Of a stretch of DNA of 42,511 nucleotides, positions 6,234-15,217 are shown in pieces (position 1 is the first letter of the stretch; each line of letters begins with the position of its first letter). Source of the stretch: an uncultured bacterium (lineage in GTDB: Bacteria > Planctomycetota > UBA8108 > UBA1146); NCBI GenBank assembly GCA_913056395.1, contig CAJXMG010000024.1, forward strand, positions 1 to 42,511, written 5' to 3'. The notes beneath the pieces were generated by a model. That model did no database searches. It was given only the letters and a program-made list of their open reading frames with translations, and had not been told where the DNA came from. The position numbers and the translations under genes are program-made.

Positions 6234-8968
6234 GGGTCTCGACTCTCCGGCTGGGAGGCATTCCCTCCGGACTGCAAAATCAACACACGCTCCTCCAGCT
6301 GTTTTCGACGCTCAGGTGATAGAGGGTCGCCTTCCTTCAAAGCCCTGTTGTACCAGATGATGGCCTCATCCACCCTGCCCACCTGATCCGCCAATGCTCC
6401 CAGTTGGGACTTGAGGGCCGGATGGGTCACACCTTCTTCCTGCTGCCTCAACAGGAATTCAAAGGCACCCTCCGGACCTCCAGTTCGACGCAGGACTTCG
6501 ATGGCCTCGAGAATGAAAGCTCCACGGCCTTCAACCTCGACAAGGTCGATCAACCGACCGTAGCCTTCCCCCGCTCTGGGCCACTCCCGGAGGCGGGCAT
6601 CCAGACGGGCGATCCGCAGAATCAGGTCAAGACGGCGCTCTTTCTCTGCAGGCCCCTCTGCCTGTTTCTCCGCTTCGACCAACGCTTCACGAGCTTTGGA
6701 AAACTCTCCCTCTCTCTGAAGCTTTTCGGCCAGGAGAATCAGTGTGGAGATGCGCGTGGGATCGGGGAGTGCATCTCCGGCCCCCTCACTCAACCGCTTG
6801 CGAATTGCGATCTGCTGGAGACCGTTCAATGCCTGAGTGTTTTGCGGTGCGACAGCCAGAACTCTTTCAAAATGGAATTGTGCCTTTTCCTCTTCACCGG
6901 TCGACAGAAGAAGCTCCCCGAGGGAAAGGTGGGACGGGCGATGATCCGGTTCACCTTCGAGAACTCTCTCGAGCAATTTTTTCGCAACAGACGTCTTGCC
7001 CAACTTCATCTGGCATTCTGCCTGACGATAGAGAGCACTGCTTTGGCGACCGTCCGCTTCCAGCAATCTTTCTGACTCTTCGAAGGACAACAGGGCTTCC
7101 GCCGGTTGCTCTGCTTCCAACAAAAGCATGCCCCGTTGATAGGCCACCCGGGATGGTGCATTGCCACCCATGTCGGCGGAGAGTTGTGTTGCCTGATCCA
7201 GCCTCGATTCACGATCCTCCGAAGGACCGATCGTTGCGAGAATCAACAATGCCTCGAATTGCTGTTCTGGAAGTGCGGATTCCAATTCCAGGAGGCGACG
7301 GGCGCACTCGATGGCGGAATCATCATCCGAAAGTCTCAAATCGACTTTCATCTTTTCAAACCATGGCAGAGGCTGATCCGCCACCGGTGTGCCATCCGTA
7401 TCAAACTCCTTGAGCAGTTCCTGCCAATGGACACGGGAATCCTCGAGGGCTTTCGGCTGTGGCAGAGTCGAAAGCAAACCGGCCCGGATCTGCAGGGCCT
7501 GAAGGTACATTCCCTGCTGCAAGGCGTCCCTCTCCACCGGGAGAAGGATGGCGATGGTATTTCCCAGTCCCTCGATCGCCTCGAAGGACCAGCCCTTTTC
7601 ACGTGCGGCTTCTGCGAGCCCGAACCAGGCCCTGGCACATGCCGGTTGCGTCTCGACCGCACTCTTCCAAAGTGGATAGGGCCCCTCCCAGTCACGTAGG
7701 CGGGCGCGGGTGATCAAAGCCAAAACCACCAACAGAACCGGGATCAGGATCTGCCTCCAACCCGGATACTCCCTTTCCAACATACGCCACAAGCCGACGA
7801 GAAGAAGCATCGGGGCGAGCATGGGAAGGTACAGAAATCTCTCTGCGAAACGCTCGGGGTGTGGAATCCACTGTAAGACCGGACTCAAAAGGATCAGAAA
7901 TAGCGGCCACCCGAGGATCGACCAGGCGGAACTTCTACGGCGCCAACAAATCCACGAAATGCCGATCAACAACAAGAAACAGAGGAGGGAACTCAGCGGC
8001 TGAAGAGGACCGGAAGAAGGTACAAATGCCGCATGGGAGTAATCCACCGTCAAGCCTACGGGTGCGACCACCAACTTCATGTACTCAACCAACGCCCGGG
8101 TGTCGGTCCAGAATGTTGCCCAGAGACTCCCCCCCCAACGGGTCGCTCCCGATCCGGGGTTGTTCTCGGTCAACAACTGCCAAGCCATGAAGCTGACGAC
8201 TCCTGTCAGCGGAACCCATGCAGGATGGGCCTTCAACGCCCTGCGCAGACTGAATCGGGATGAACCGGAATCCGCTGTGGTGCCATTTTCGGTGGAAAAC
8301 CCGCAAAAGATGAGCGCGACCAACGGCAATGTTGCGGACATTTCCTTCGTCGCCATCGCCATGGCAGCCAGCACCGCTCCACCGATCCCTCTGACCCAGC
8401 CTGCTCGTCCCACCATTTTTTCCAGGGGACGACCGGAGACTCCCAGCAGCACCCAGAGATAGAAGAGGGAGAAGAGAACGTCCCGTCGTCCGGAAACCCA
8501 GGCAACCGCCTCGGTTTGAACAGGATGGACGAGAAAGGTCAGGGCAACGGCAAGGTGAATGCCATTGCGAGTCCATGGGAAGAGACGCCCGACAATCGAT
8601 GATAACATCCATGCACACAGGACATGAAGCAGCAAATTGTGTACATGAAACGGGATCGGTGCCGAAGGGTGTTCAGGGGAATCGATACCGAAAGCATTCA
8701 GGATCAGAACATCGATTCGATAGGAAAAGAACCGAATGGGACGGAAGCCGGTTCGCACCTCATCCGCCTGACGGGGACCTGCGGCGAGAACATCGCCCCA
8801 TTCCCCGATTTCATCAGCCAGTCCCGTCGCATCGCGCCAAAGCCAGTCATGGCCACTCACCAGACGCTCGTCATCAAAAACCCACTGGCCGTCGAACACC
8901 GGTGCGTAAAGGGCGAGCCCGGCGAAAAGAAGAATCAGGAATCGCAGAACAGGAATATCCAGATTCAA
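6230..8968 (-). CDS. TMTC-like membrane glycosyltransferase (GT-C fold) with TPR domain
   Basis: A 912-residue protein with an N-terminal membrane half (about residues 1-400, ten or so hydrophobic segments). Its first loop carries GQWVFDDERLV, the acidic pair expected in the first extracytoplasmic loop of GT-C sugar transferases. The C-terminal half is a helical TPR array (for example SALYRQAECQMKLGKTSVA and PSHLSLGELLLSTGEEEKA). This architecture matches the TMTC-like family, which uses lipid-linked sugar to modify exported proteins. Start choice: the TTG at 8966-8968 has a perfect AGGAGG seven bases upstream and overlaps the previous stop as TTGA; a TTG six bases earlier is too close to that site. 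Substrate and sugar are unknown. Confidence 0.75.
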   Translation of the reverse strand: MNLDIPVLRFLILLFAGLALYAPVFDGQWVFDDERLVSGHDWLWRDATGLADEIGEWGDVLAAGPRQADEVRTGFRPIRFFSYRIDVLILNAFGIDSPEHPSAPIPFHVHNLLLHVLCAWMLSSIVGRLFPWTRNGIHLAVALTFLVHPVQTEAVAWVSGRRDVLFSLFYLWVLLGVSGRPLEKMVGRAGWVRGIGGAVLAAMAMATKEMSATLPLVALIFCGFSTENGTTADSGSSRFSLRRALKAHPAWVPLTGVVSFMAWQLLTENNPGSGATRWGGSLWATFWTDTRALVEYMKLVVAPVGLTVDYSHAAFVPSSGPLQPLSSLLCFLLLIGISWICWRRRSSAWSILGWPLFLILLSPVLQWIPHPERFAERFLYLPMLAPMLLLVGLWRMLEREYPGWRQILIPVLLVVLALITRARLRDWEGPYPLWKSAVETQPACARAWFGLAEAAREKGWSFEAIEGLGNTIAILLPVERDALQQGMYLQALQIRAGLLSTLPQPKALEDSRVHWQELLKEFDTDGTPVADQPLPWFEKMKVDLRLSDDDSAIECARRLLELESALPEQQFEALLILATIGPSEDRESRLDQATQLSADMGGNAPSRVAYQRGMLLLEAEQPAEALLSFEESERLLEADGRQSSALYRQAECQMKLGKTSVAKKLLERVLEGEPDHRPSHLSLGELLLSTGEEEKAQFHFERVLAVAPQNTQALNGLQQIAIRKRLSEGAGDALPDPTRISTLILLAEKLQREGEFSKAREALVEAEKQAEGPAEKERRLDLILRIARLDARLREWPRAGEGYGRLIDLVEVEGRGAFILEAIEVLRRTGGPEGAFEFLLRQQEEGVTHPALKSQLGALADQVGRVDEAIIWYNRALKEGDPLSPERRKQLEERVLILQSGGNASQPESRDP

Positions 8969-10098
8969 GAACAAACCTCCTGAAGTATTTCCGCAAGACG
9001 GCGACTGGTATCCCGGCGAAAAAGAACTGGAACCACAGGGTCTTTGAGTTGTATGCGCTTTTCCTTAATTTCCTGAGGATTCTGATTCAACCGAATCAAC
9101 AGGTCACAGATTTCTGATTCCACAACTTCATCGCAGTCCGGTGTCAGTGGAAACCAGCCCTGCTCCCCATGATAGAGATCCGGAATTCCACCGACCTTAG
9201 TGGCCGCTACTGGCAACTGACGAGCTTTCGCCTCCTGAACCACGAGAGGAGTCCCCTCTCCATGACTGGGCAATAACAGCATATCCGCCCGATCCATCGC
9301 CTCCCGAACACCTCTAGGGTCTTTCGACCCGGACAACTGGGGAGTGTAACCGTTCACACCGGTCATGGGACCATCGCCGATGACCTCGAGAGTCAATACG
9401 ACTCCACGATCGATGGCTTTCTGAACCCCGCGTAGGGCGCGACCATACCCTTTCGACTCAATGCGCTCCCCCACCCACAACAGTCTCAGTCCGACTCCAT
9501 CTCGACTCACACTGGCTGGACCTCGAAAAGCTTCGTCAATCCCTACCGGTAAAACTTCCACTTCCCGGATGCCATGCTGCTGTTTCAACTCCCGGGCCAT
9601 CTCTTCACTCGCCGCTAGAATTTTATGTGCGCCCGACAGTCCCTTTTTCAAGAGCCAGGAACCGGGGAATCGGCGACCGTGGTGGTGAACGTCACTTCCA
9701 TGGCACCAGACCACCAATGGATTCTTCCTTGCATGACAGTAGGAAGCGGCGAGATAAGCCCCCGGAACGCCCCAGTGAACCAGAGAGACTACATGATCGG
9801 GAGCATGCCTCCAGTTTTGCAGAGCCTTCCTTGCCGCCAGTAACCACGAAAGGGCGGTCAGATAGCCGATTCCTCCCTGACGGGGAGCCTTTCCTCCGGA
9901 CTTGTATCGAAAACGGCGAACCAAAAGTCCCTGGTCCTTCTCTTCGAGGGGATCATCGGGGTGTATGGCTGGAGCAATCACGTCCGTCTCAAACTCATCG
10001 GAGAGATCCTGATGAAGATCACGGATGAACCGTGCACGCCAGGGTTCGACCCTACCGGGCCAGGAAGCGGAAAAGACTCTGAGTGAGGAAACCGGCAT
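8965..10098 (-). CDS. GT4 family glycosyltransferase (GT-B fold)
   Basis: A 377-residue protein with an N-terminal acceptor domain containing LVVWCHGSDVHHHG and a C-terminal nucleotide-sugar domain. The C-terminal domain shows LLWVGERIESKGYGRA and the GT4 E-x7-E motif in HGEGTPLVVQEAKARQ. The arginine/glutamate layout fits retaining family-4 enzymes that act at the cytoplasmic membrane face. The ATG at 10096-10098 overlaps the GT2 stop by one base (TAATG). No membrane segment is seen. It probably extends a lipid-linked or cell-surface glycan begun by its neighbours; donor and acceptor cannot be told from sequence. Confidence 0.88.
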   Translation of the reverse strand: MPVSSLRVFSASWPGRVEPWRARFIRDLHQDLSDEFETDVIAPAIHPDDPLEEKDQGLLVRRFRYKSGGKAPRQGGIGYLTALSWLLAARKALQNWRHAPDHVVSLVHWGVPGAYLAASYCHARKNPLVVWCHGSDVHHHGRRFPGSWLLKKGLSGAHKILAASEEMARELKQQHGIREVEVLPVGIDEAFRGPASVSRDGVGLRLLWVGERIESKGYGRALRGVQKAIDRGVVLTLEVIGDGPMTGVNGYTPQLSGSKDPRGVREAMDRADMLLLPSHGEGTPLVVQEAKARQLPVAATKVGGIPDLYHGEQGWFPLTPDCDEVVESEICDLLIRLNQNPQEIKEKRIQLKDPVVPVLFRRDTSRRLAEILQEVCS

Positions 10099-11057
10099 TA
10101 CGGCAGTCGCTCACGCTCTCGCAAGGGAGGACTGACAGACCGGCGAGAAAGAGCGGCCGTCGACTTTCCCGAAAACCATTCCGCGAGGCACCCAAAAAGG
10201 ACCAACTGAAGTCCTGCCAGGGTCAGCAATGCTCCCAAAACCAACAGAGGATAGCGATAGTGGATCGTTCCATCCGCCAATCTCAGATAGGCGATAAAGG
10301 CGAGAATCGCCACTCCGGGAAGACCGGTGAGGATTCCCCAACGGAGGAGACTTCTGCCGGGGCGATCCTGACCTCGCAGGTAGACCATGACCGTCACCAG
10401 ATCGATTGCCGCCGAGAAAGCACGGCTGAAACCGAAGTGGGATGACCCGGTTTGACGAGGTCGGTGGGAAACCGCCACCTCTTCCACCCGATACCCCCAA
10501 TGGGAGGCCACCAGATGCATGAATCGAAATCGCCCCGCAGCCAAGGGTAACGACAAGGCCAAATCCCGTGATAGAACCTTGAAACCACAGTTACCATCGT
10601 GAAGAGGAGGACCACCCACCCAACGAACCACAAGGTTGTAGAGCCAGGAAGAGAGTCTTCGACTCCAGCGATCGGTTCTTTTGTGGCGCCACCCGGTCAC
10701 GAGGTCCGCTCCCGAACGTGCTACCTCAAGCAAACGGGACAACTCTTCAGGAGATTCCTGTAGATCAGCATCGATCATGGCGATCCATTGCCCGTTACTG
10801 GCTTCAAACCCTGCAGCCAGGGCGTCCCCTTTTCCAAGGTTGCGTGGCAATCGAATCACCCTGCAGCGGGATTCCTCCAGGATCAACCACTCAAGCCGAT
10901 CAGCAGTACCGTCCCGGGACCCGTCATCCACAAAGATCACTTCGAAACTCTCGACGTCCAGATGACTGAGAGCGGCGACGACCCGGGTCACCAGAGAATC
11001 GACCGCATCGATCTCATCCCGGACAGGGATCACCATGCTCAACTCAACTGAAGCCAT
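10098..11057 (-). CDS. GT2 family glycosyltransferase, polyprenyl-phosphate sugar synthase-like
   Basis: A 319-residue protein. The first 230 residues form a GT-A domain with VIPVRDE, VIFVDDGSRDGTADRL, NLGKGDALAAGFEAS and the metal-binding IDADLQESPEEL. The arrangement resembles dolichyl/polyprenyl-phosphate mannose or glucose synthases. Two C-terminal hydrophobic helices (about 245-268 and 275-298) would anchor it in the inner membrane, as in DPM-type and GtrB-type enzymes. Making a polyprenyl-linked monosaccharide would supply the GT-C/TPR protein two genes downstream. The start overlaps the HAD stop by one base (TAATG). Confidence 0.87.
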   Translation of the reverse strand: MASVELSMVIPVRDEIDAVDSLVTRVVAALSHLDVESFEVIFVDDGSRDGTADRLEWLILEESRCRVIRLPRNLGKGDALAAGFEASNGQWIAMIDADLQESPEELSRLLEVARSGADLVTGWRHKRTDRWSRRLSSWLYNLVVRWVGGPPLHDGNCGFKVLSRDLALSLPLAAGRFRFMHLVASHWGYRVEEVAVSHRPRQTGSSHFGFSRAFSAAIDLVTVMVYLRGQDRPGRSLLRWGILTGLPGVAILAFIAYLRLADGTIHYRYPLLVLGALLTLAGLQLVLFGCLAEWFSGKSTAALSRRSVSPPLRERERLP

Positions 11058-11788
11058 TAGAGGACCTCCGGAACACTGACACCCTGTTCCCGTAGAATTT
11101 CAGACAGATCCCAAAAGTTCTGAATCACATGATTGGGTTCCGTTTTCCCTGACACTAAACGGAATCGGTCCTCCCTGCTGACCAATACTGTCACCATTCC
11201 AATCTCATTGGCGGGATCGATGTCCAGCATAGGATTATCCCCTACGTAGAGGCATTCGGAGGGACGCAGGTTCAAGTCTGTACAGGCTCTCTGATACAGC
11301 TTTGGATTCGGCTTGGAGATCCCTACCTGGTGTGAAATAAAGATCGCCTTGTGATCAAAATAATCGAGCAATCGCAGTCGGATCAATTTCTCAGACTGTT
11401 TGATTTCCAAACCTTCGGTGATGATCCCCAGCCTGAGGTCAGTCTTCGCCAATCGCCGGAGCACTTCGCTGGCATCCTCGAAGGGCTCAAGAAAACGGGT
11501 TTTGGTATCGTGATAGGCAACGATTCCTGCAGAAATGACAACTGCAGGATTCAACCCCTTGAGGGTTCTCCTCGGAAGACGCAGGAGCAGCTTGTCGAAG
11601 TGCCCTTCATAGTTGGAAGAGAACTCTTTGACGACTTCGAGCAATTCTTCAAGAAGCGATTCCTCATCCATGTTGAGACCCGCTTTGATCATCGCCTTGA
11701 CACTTGCCCGACGGGCTTGCGCTGCAAACTCCATCGTCGAGAACAGGGTCCCGTCGATATCGAAAAATATGGCTTTGATCTGACTCAT
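11057..11788 (-). CDS. HAD-superfamily hydrolase (subfamily IA, TIGR02253-like)
   Basis: A 243-residue protein with all four HAD motifs: FFDIDGTLFST (nucleophile and acid Asp), LGIITEG (Thr), ISKPNPKLYQ (Lys), and YVGDNPMLDIDPANEIG (acidic pair). The cap sequence AQARRASVKAMIKAGL resembles the TIGR02253 group, common in archaea and scattered in bacteria. It is a small-molecule phosphatase candidate; the substrate is unknown, and a sugar phosphate would fit the glycosyltransferases that follow. The ATG at 11786-11788 has GAGGGTGAG upstream. It begins a run of five genes with 1-4 base overlaps and sits about 80 bases after the lipoprotein secretin, with a strong hairpin between. Confidence 0.88.
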   Translation of the reverse strand: MSQIKAIFFDIDGTLFSTMEFAAQARRASVKAMIKAGLNMDEESLLEELLEVVKEFSSNYEGHFDKLLLRLPRRTLKGLNPAVVISAGIVAYHDTKTRFLEPFEDASEVLRRLAKTDLRLGIITEGLEIKQSEKLIRLRLLDYFDHKAIFISHQVGISKPNPKLYQRACTDLNLRPSECLYVGDNPMLDIDPANEIGMVTVLVSREDRFRLVSGKTEPNHVIQNFWDLSEILREQGVSVPEVL

Positions 11789-11811
11789 TACTCACCCTCG
11801 ATCAAGAATGA

Positions 11812-11844
11812 GGGTCGCCACCGGGAAAATCCCGGTGGCGACCC
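11812..11844 (-). terminator. Perfect 14-bp hairpin after the lipoprotein secretin gene
   Basis: GGGTCGCCACCGGG (11812-11825) and CCCGGTGGCGACCC (11831-11844) form a perfect 14-bp stem with a five-base loop. It lies 24 bases after the secretin stop and just upstream of the HAD ribosome site. There is no clear T run on the minus strand, so it may be a weak terminator, an attenuator or an mRNA-end stabiliser rather than a full stop. Confidence 0.6.
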
Positions 11845-11867
11845 CCAATACCAAACCTGAAACAGGA

Positions 11868-14540
11868 TCAGTTGAACAGTTTCTGTTCCTCTGCTCGCAG
11901 GTCAACAATCTTGGCGGTCACCAGGATGTAGAGACTGCGTTTCTCATTCAGGTTCGCCTTGCGACGGAAAGCGTTCTTGAGAATCGGAAGATTTCCAAGA
12001 ATCGGCACCGTCGACTCGTAATTGAGTTCGTTCAACGAGCGGAAACCACCCAGAAGAACCGTACCACCGTCAGGTACCGTCACAGAGGTAAAGGCCTGCT
12101 GAAGAGAAATCTCCGGCAGGTCAATCTCCACGAGACTGGCCGCACTGGACAGGGTACCCAAACTGATCGTCACAGTGGAAATCACCCCGTTGATCAGACT
12201 TGCGAGAGTCGGACGCACGTCGACGGTGATGTAACGACGATCGGCGGAGATGACCGGACGCACGTCAAGAACGACACCGTCCTGGAAGGTGTCGATCACC
12301 GGGTCTGCCACCTCGGACACGACCAGTCCGGTACCACCGGAAACCAGTTCGTAGTCCTGAACGTAAGAGCGCTGGGTGATCACGGACACGTGAACCCGCT
12401 GACCATTGGAGGCGGTCACCTTGGGTGCGGTCACAATTCGGGCAGCTCTCTCTTCCTGACTGGCGCGAATGATGGCGTTGATCTGGAAAGGATCGAGCCA
12501 GGTCACCTGCATCGTCAGACCACGAAGAGTCGAGTTCAGTCGGCTACCTGCTGCTCCCCCGACAAATCCGTCGAGGATGTTTTGCATGCGACCGGCAGTC
12601 CTGTTCTGACCCATGACCAGAAGCGGATCAGCGGGGTCACCAAGGTTGTTGAAACCGATGTCGGTTCCACCGGTGCCGGAGCTGTTGAGACTTCCGTATG
12701 CAGTACCGAATCCCTGTCCTGGAGGCTGTCCCAAGTTGCGGGAGTCGACTCCGATGTCTTCAAGGAAATCATCAACCATGTCGATGAAGCGGGCTTCAAC
12801 GACCACGAAAACGTCACTGTTCGCACGGAGGTTGCTCAGGAAGTCCTGAATAGAGAGGTGCAACTCACGAGTGGCAGTCACGAGAATCTGTCCCTTGTGA
12901 CCACTGATCGTCGAGTTGGATTCATCCCAGGCATCCGCACCACCGGTGGATTCCTGAATCAACTCAACCAGATCGTCGGGAGTCAGCTCCGCGTCCTCTT
13001 CCTCATCAAAACCGCCGAAGTCGAAGGGGTTGTCTCCTCCACCACCTTCACCCTCGTCGTTACTGGAAACACGGATCGCCGGTCCAGGGAAGTCGCGAAT
13101 CTTGTTGAGGATATCGGTCACGTTGTAGATGTCGAAGATCAGGTCACCGAATGCATTTTCGGGCTCGGTGATGAAGAGGATGTTCTCCCTGAAAGTGTAG
13201 GCCTTGCCGGTAGCCTTCATGATCAGGTCGAGAGCCTCACCCAACTTGACGCCCTCAAGAGAGAGGTTGACGGAAACGTCGGAGGCATCGATCTCGGGAT
13301 CGATGGTAATGTTGAGATCACTGACCGAGCGCAGGAACTCCACTACCTCGCCCAGATTGGCGTCCGGGAAGTCGAAGGAGGTGGTTCCGGTGGCAAGGGT
13401 CCGACGAATCTTGCGAATCTCTGGGGACTCTTCCAAGTTGGCACTGGAGAGGTCTTTCAGGCGCTGCTGAACCTCACCCTGCCAGAACCCACGATCATCC
13501 GGGAAACGGAAAGGATCCTCGTAAGGGATCGCACTCGCTTCCAGATCTTCCCACACGCGAGTGGTCTGCTCCTTCTCGCGACCGAGGTAACTCACGTAAC
13601 GGAAGGAACGCAGGAACTCATTGGCACGATCCTGAAGACGACGTGCTGCCAGATTTTCCGGGTCGATTCCCAGAATCGTCTGCGAAAGCTGAATCGCCTC
13701 ACGGAAGTCTTCGCGGACCATTGCATCCTCGATGCGATCCATGAGAGTGGCGATGCGCTCAAGGCGACGCTTCTCTGCTTCGCGAGTCAAACGCTCTGCC
13801 TCTTCGATGGCGAGGGCTTCCTTCTGCTCTCTGGAACGCTTGTCCATGTCGATCTTGAGACCGCGGGCAGTATCGTAAAGCTTCTGGGCTTCAGCCTGCA
13901 TGTCGGTCACATCGACTCCGTAATCGAACCAGATCAGTCGCTCACGGGCACGCTGAAGCAATCCCAGAGCTTCATCCACGTCTCCTGCATCCAGTGCGGC
14001 TTTGCCGTCGGAAAGGAAACGGGTCGCCTCACTGAGGCGCTGCTCTTCCAACACCCGGACTTCTTCACCGAACTGCTGAAGAATCGTGCGGATCTCTCCG
14101 TCCCGGCGGCCGAGGAACATCAGGCAGCGAGACAATTTCTCTTTCGCTTCCTGAAGGGTCGGGTCGGCATCGAGCGCACGACGGTAGGCCCGCTCGGCCG
14201 CAGCATAGTTCGCTTCGGCGAACAGCTTGTTGGCCTGCTCCAGAAGCCAGTTCGCCGTGGCGCGGTCTGCCTGCTTGGCGAGGTTGACCTCGTCAGCAAC
14301 AGCACGCACCGAACGATCACCGGGATCCTGGGTACGGTTGAAAAGATCCTGTCCTTCCGCTGGTGCTTCCGTCTTTGGCGGCTCGAAAGCGACCTCATTC
14401 GGACGCGGATCTGCAGATCCGCTACAGCCGGAGAACAGAAGCACGATGATTCCAAGGCAGACGAAACTGCCAGGAAGCATGGAGGTTCCGCGAGAGACGG
14501 TGGGGACAACACCGTTCTGGGATTTCTGGGTCTCAATCAC
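11868..14540 (-). CDS. Secretin, probable outer-membrane lipoprotein (secretin A of a pair)
   Basis: An 890-residue protein. A hydrophobic signal ends in a lipobox-like LLFSGC with Cys at residue 39. A TPR/coiled-coil region follows (about 80-370), then an STN-like domain (FDFPDANLGEVVEFLRSVSD) and secretin N-domains. The C-terminal secretin domain carries VTVPDGGTVLLGGF and VPILGNLPILKNAFRR. Secretins form 12-15-fold outer-membrane channels for type II/III secretion and type IV pili. The GTG at 14538-14540 is chosen because AAAGGG lies about seven bases upstream; a longer frame from 14630 lacks such a site and runs towards the exbD gene. Lipoprotein secretins are a minority (BfpB and TcpC are known examples). 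It is the last gene of the pilM-N/exb block. Confidence 0.88.
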   Translation of the reverse strand: MIETQKSQNGVVPTVSRGTSMLPGSFVCLGIIVLLFSGCSGSADPRPNEVAFEPPKTEAPAEGQDLFNRTQDPGDRSVRAVADEVNLAKQADRATANWLLEQANKLFAEANYAAAERAYRRALDADPTLQEAKEKLSRCLMFLGRRDGEIRTILQQFGEEVRVLEEQRLSEATRFLSDGKAALDAGDVDEALGLLQRARERLIWFDYGVDVTDMQAEAQKLYDTARGLKIDMDKRSREQKEALAIEEAERLTREAEKRRLERIATLMDRIEDAMVREDFREAIQLSQTILGIDPENLAARRLQDRANEFLRSFRYVSYLGREKEQTTRVWEDLEASAIPYEDPFRFPDDRGFWQGEVQQRLKDLSSANLEESPEIRKIRRTLATGTTSFDFPDANLGEVVEFLRSVSDLNITIDPEIDASDVSVNLSLEGVKLGEALDLIMKATGKAYTFRENILFITEPENAFGDLIFDIYNVTDILNKIRDFPGPAIRVSSNDEGEGGGGDNPFDFGGFDEEEDAELTPDDLVELIQESTGGADAWDESNSTISGHKGQILVTATRELHLSIQDFLSNLRANSDVFVVVEARFIDMVDDFLEDIGVDSRNLGQPPGQGFGTAYGSLNSSGTGGTDIGFNNLGDPADPLLVMGQNRTAGRMQNILDGFVGGAAGSRLNSTLRGLTMQVTWLDPFQINAIIRASQEERAARIVTAPKVTASNGQRVHVSVITQRSYVQDYELVSGGTGLVVSEVADPVIDTFQDGVVLDVRPVISADRRYITVDVRPTLASLINGVISTVTISLGTLSSAASLVEIDLPEISLQQAFTSVTVPDGGTVLLGGFRSLNELNYESTVPILGNLPILKNAFRRKANLNEKRSLYILVTAKIVDLRAEEQKLFN

Positions 14541-14560
14541 GAGAGCACCCTTTCTTCTTT

Positions 14561-14642
14561 CGCCCGCCCCTCCAAGGGACAACGGGCGAGATCGGCAAAT
14601 TGCAAACAACACACTCGACGTCGGAAGCACTCAAACTTCCGA
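14561..14642 (-). other. Two hairpins between exbD and the lipoprotein secretin gene
   Basis: TCGGAAG (14621-14627) pairs with CTTCCGA (14636-14642), a 7-bp stem starting about ten bases after the exbD stop. CGCCCG (14561-14566) pairs with CGGGCG (14583-14588), with CCCT/AGGG able to pair inside. Neither has a following T run. They could be RNA-processing or attenuation elements that set secretin levels separately from the motor genes. Confidence 0.35.
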
Positions 14643-14651
14643 AACGCCACC

Positions 14652-15164
14652 TCAGTCCATCGGGGTTTCCGGTTGGGCAAAGGCAATGTTTTCAATCTCT
14701 AACTTGGCACAAATGTTCAAAACGTCGATCACGTACTTGTATGGAACTTTCTCAGCAAAATCGATGACCACCGGCAGGGTTGCGGTGTCACCGAGAGCCA
14801 CATATGTATCACGACGGCGCAGAATATGCTGCTCGATGAAATCGAGATTCGGCCCCGGTATTCCTGTATGCAACTCGTAATCTGTATCCAACACATCACT
14901 GGTCGGAACCTGCGCCTGATCAGCGTAGGCCACGACCTGATCACCCTGGTAAAGCAGGGTCACACGACAATTCTCCGACAGCATCGGACGGCTGTTCGAC
15001 TCTCCCCGGTTCTTCGGGAGATAGGATCGAAGCGTGCCCTCCGGCATCTTGAACTTGGTCGCCAGCATAAAGAAGATCAATAGCAGGAATACCACGTCGA
15101 TCATCGGCGTCATGTCCGCTTCGGCTTTGTTACCGTCCGGATCAACAACCTTTTTTCTCGCCAT
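14652..15164 (-). CDS. exbD: ExbD/TolR-family biopolymer transport protein (second copy)
   Basis: A 170-residue protein with the ExbD layout: a short basic cytoplasmic start, one membrane helix (about residues 22-40) with the family motif ADMTPMIDVVFLLLIFF, and a periplasmic domain. Asp23 in the motif is the expected proton-carrying residue of ExbD/TolR/MotB-type stators. The C-terminal region (YVALGDTATLPVVIDFAEKV and following) fits the periplasmic fold that engages the load protein. It follows another exbD by 53 bases and precedes the lipoprotein secretin, so the two ExbD proteins may form a heteromeric plug in one ExbB ring. Confidence 0.9.
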   Translation of the reverse strand: MARKKVVDPDGNKAEADMTPMIDVVFLLLIFFMLATKFKMPEGTLRSYLPKNRGESNSRPMLSENCRVTLLYQGDQVVAYADQAQVPTSDVLDTDYELHTGIPGPNLDFIEQHILRRRDTYVALGDTATLPVVIDFAEKVPYKYVIDVLNICAKLEIENIAFAQPETPMD

Positions 15165-15217
15165 GATTCCTCCTTTCCTCTTCTTTCATTTCAAAACAGA
15201 CCAAAAACTGTCGCACA

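Noticed and set aside
11808-14702. 964-codon open frame on the plus strand opposite secretin A
   Set aside because: The minus strand encodes an unmistakable secretin with ribosome site and neighbours; the antisense frame has no domain pattern and arises from the codon bias of the real gene.
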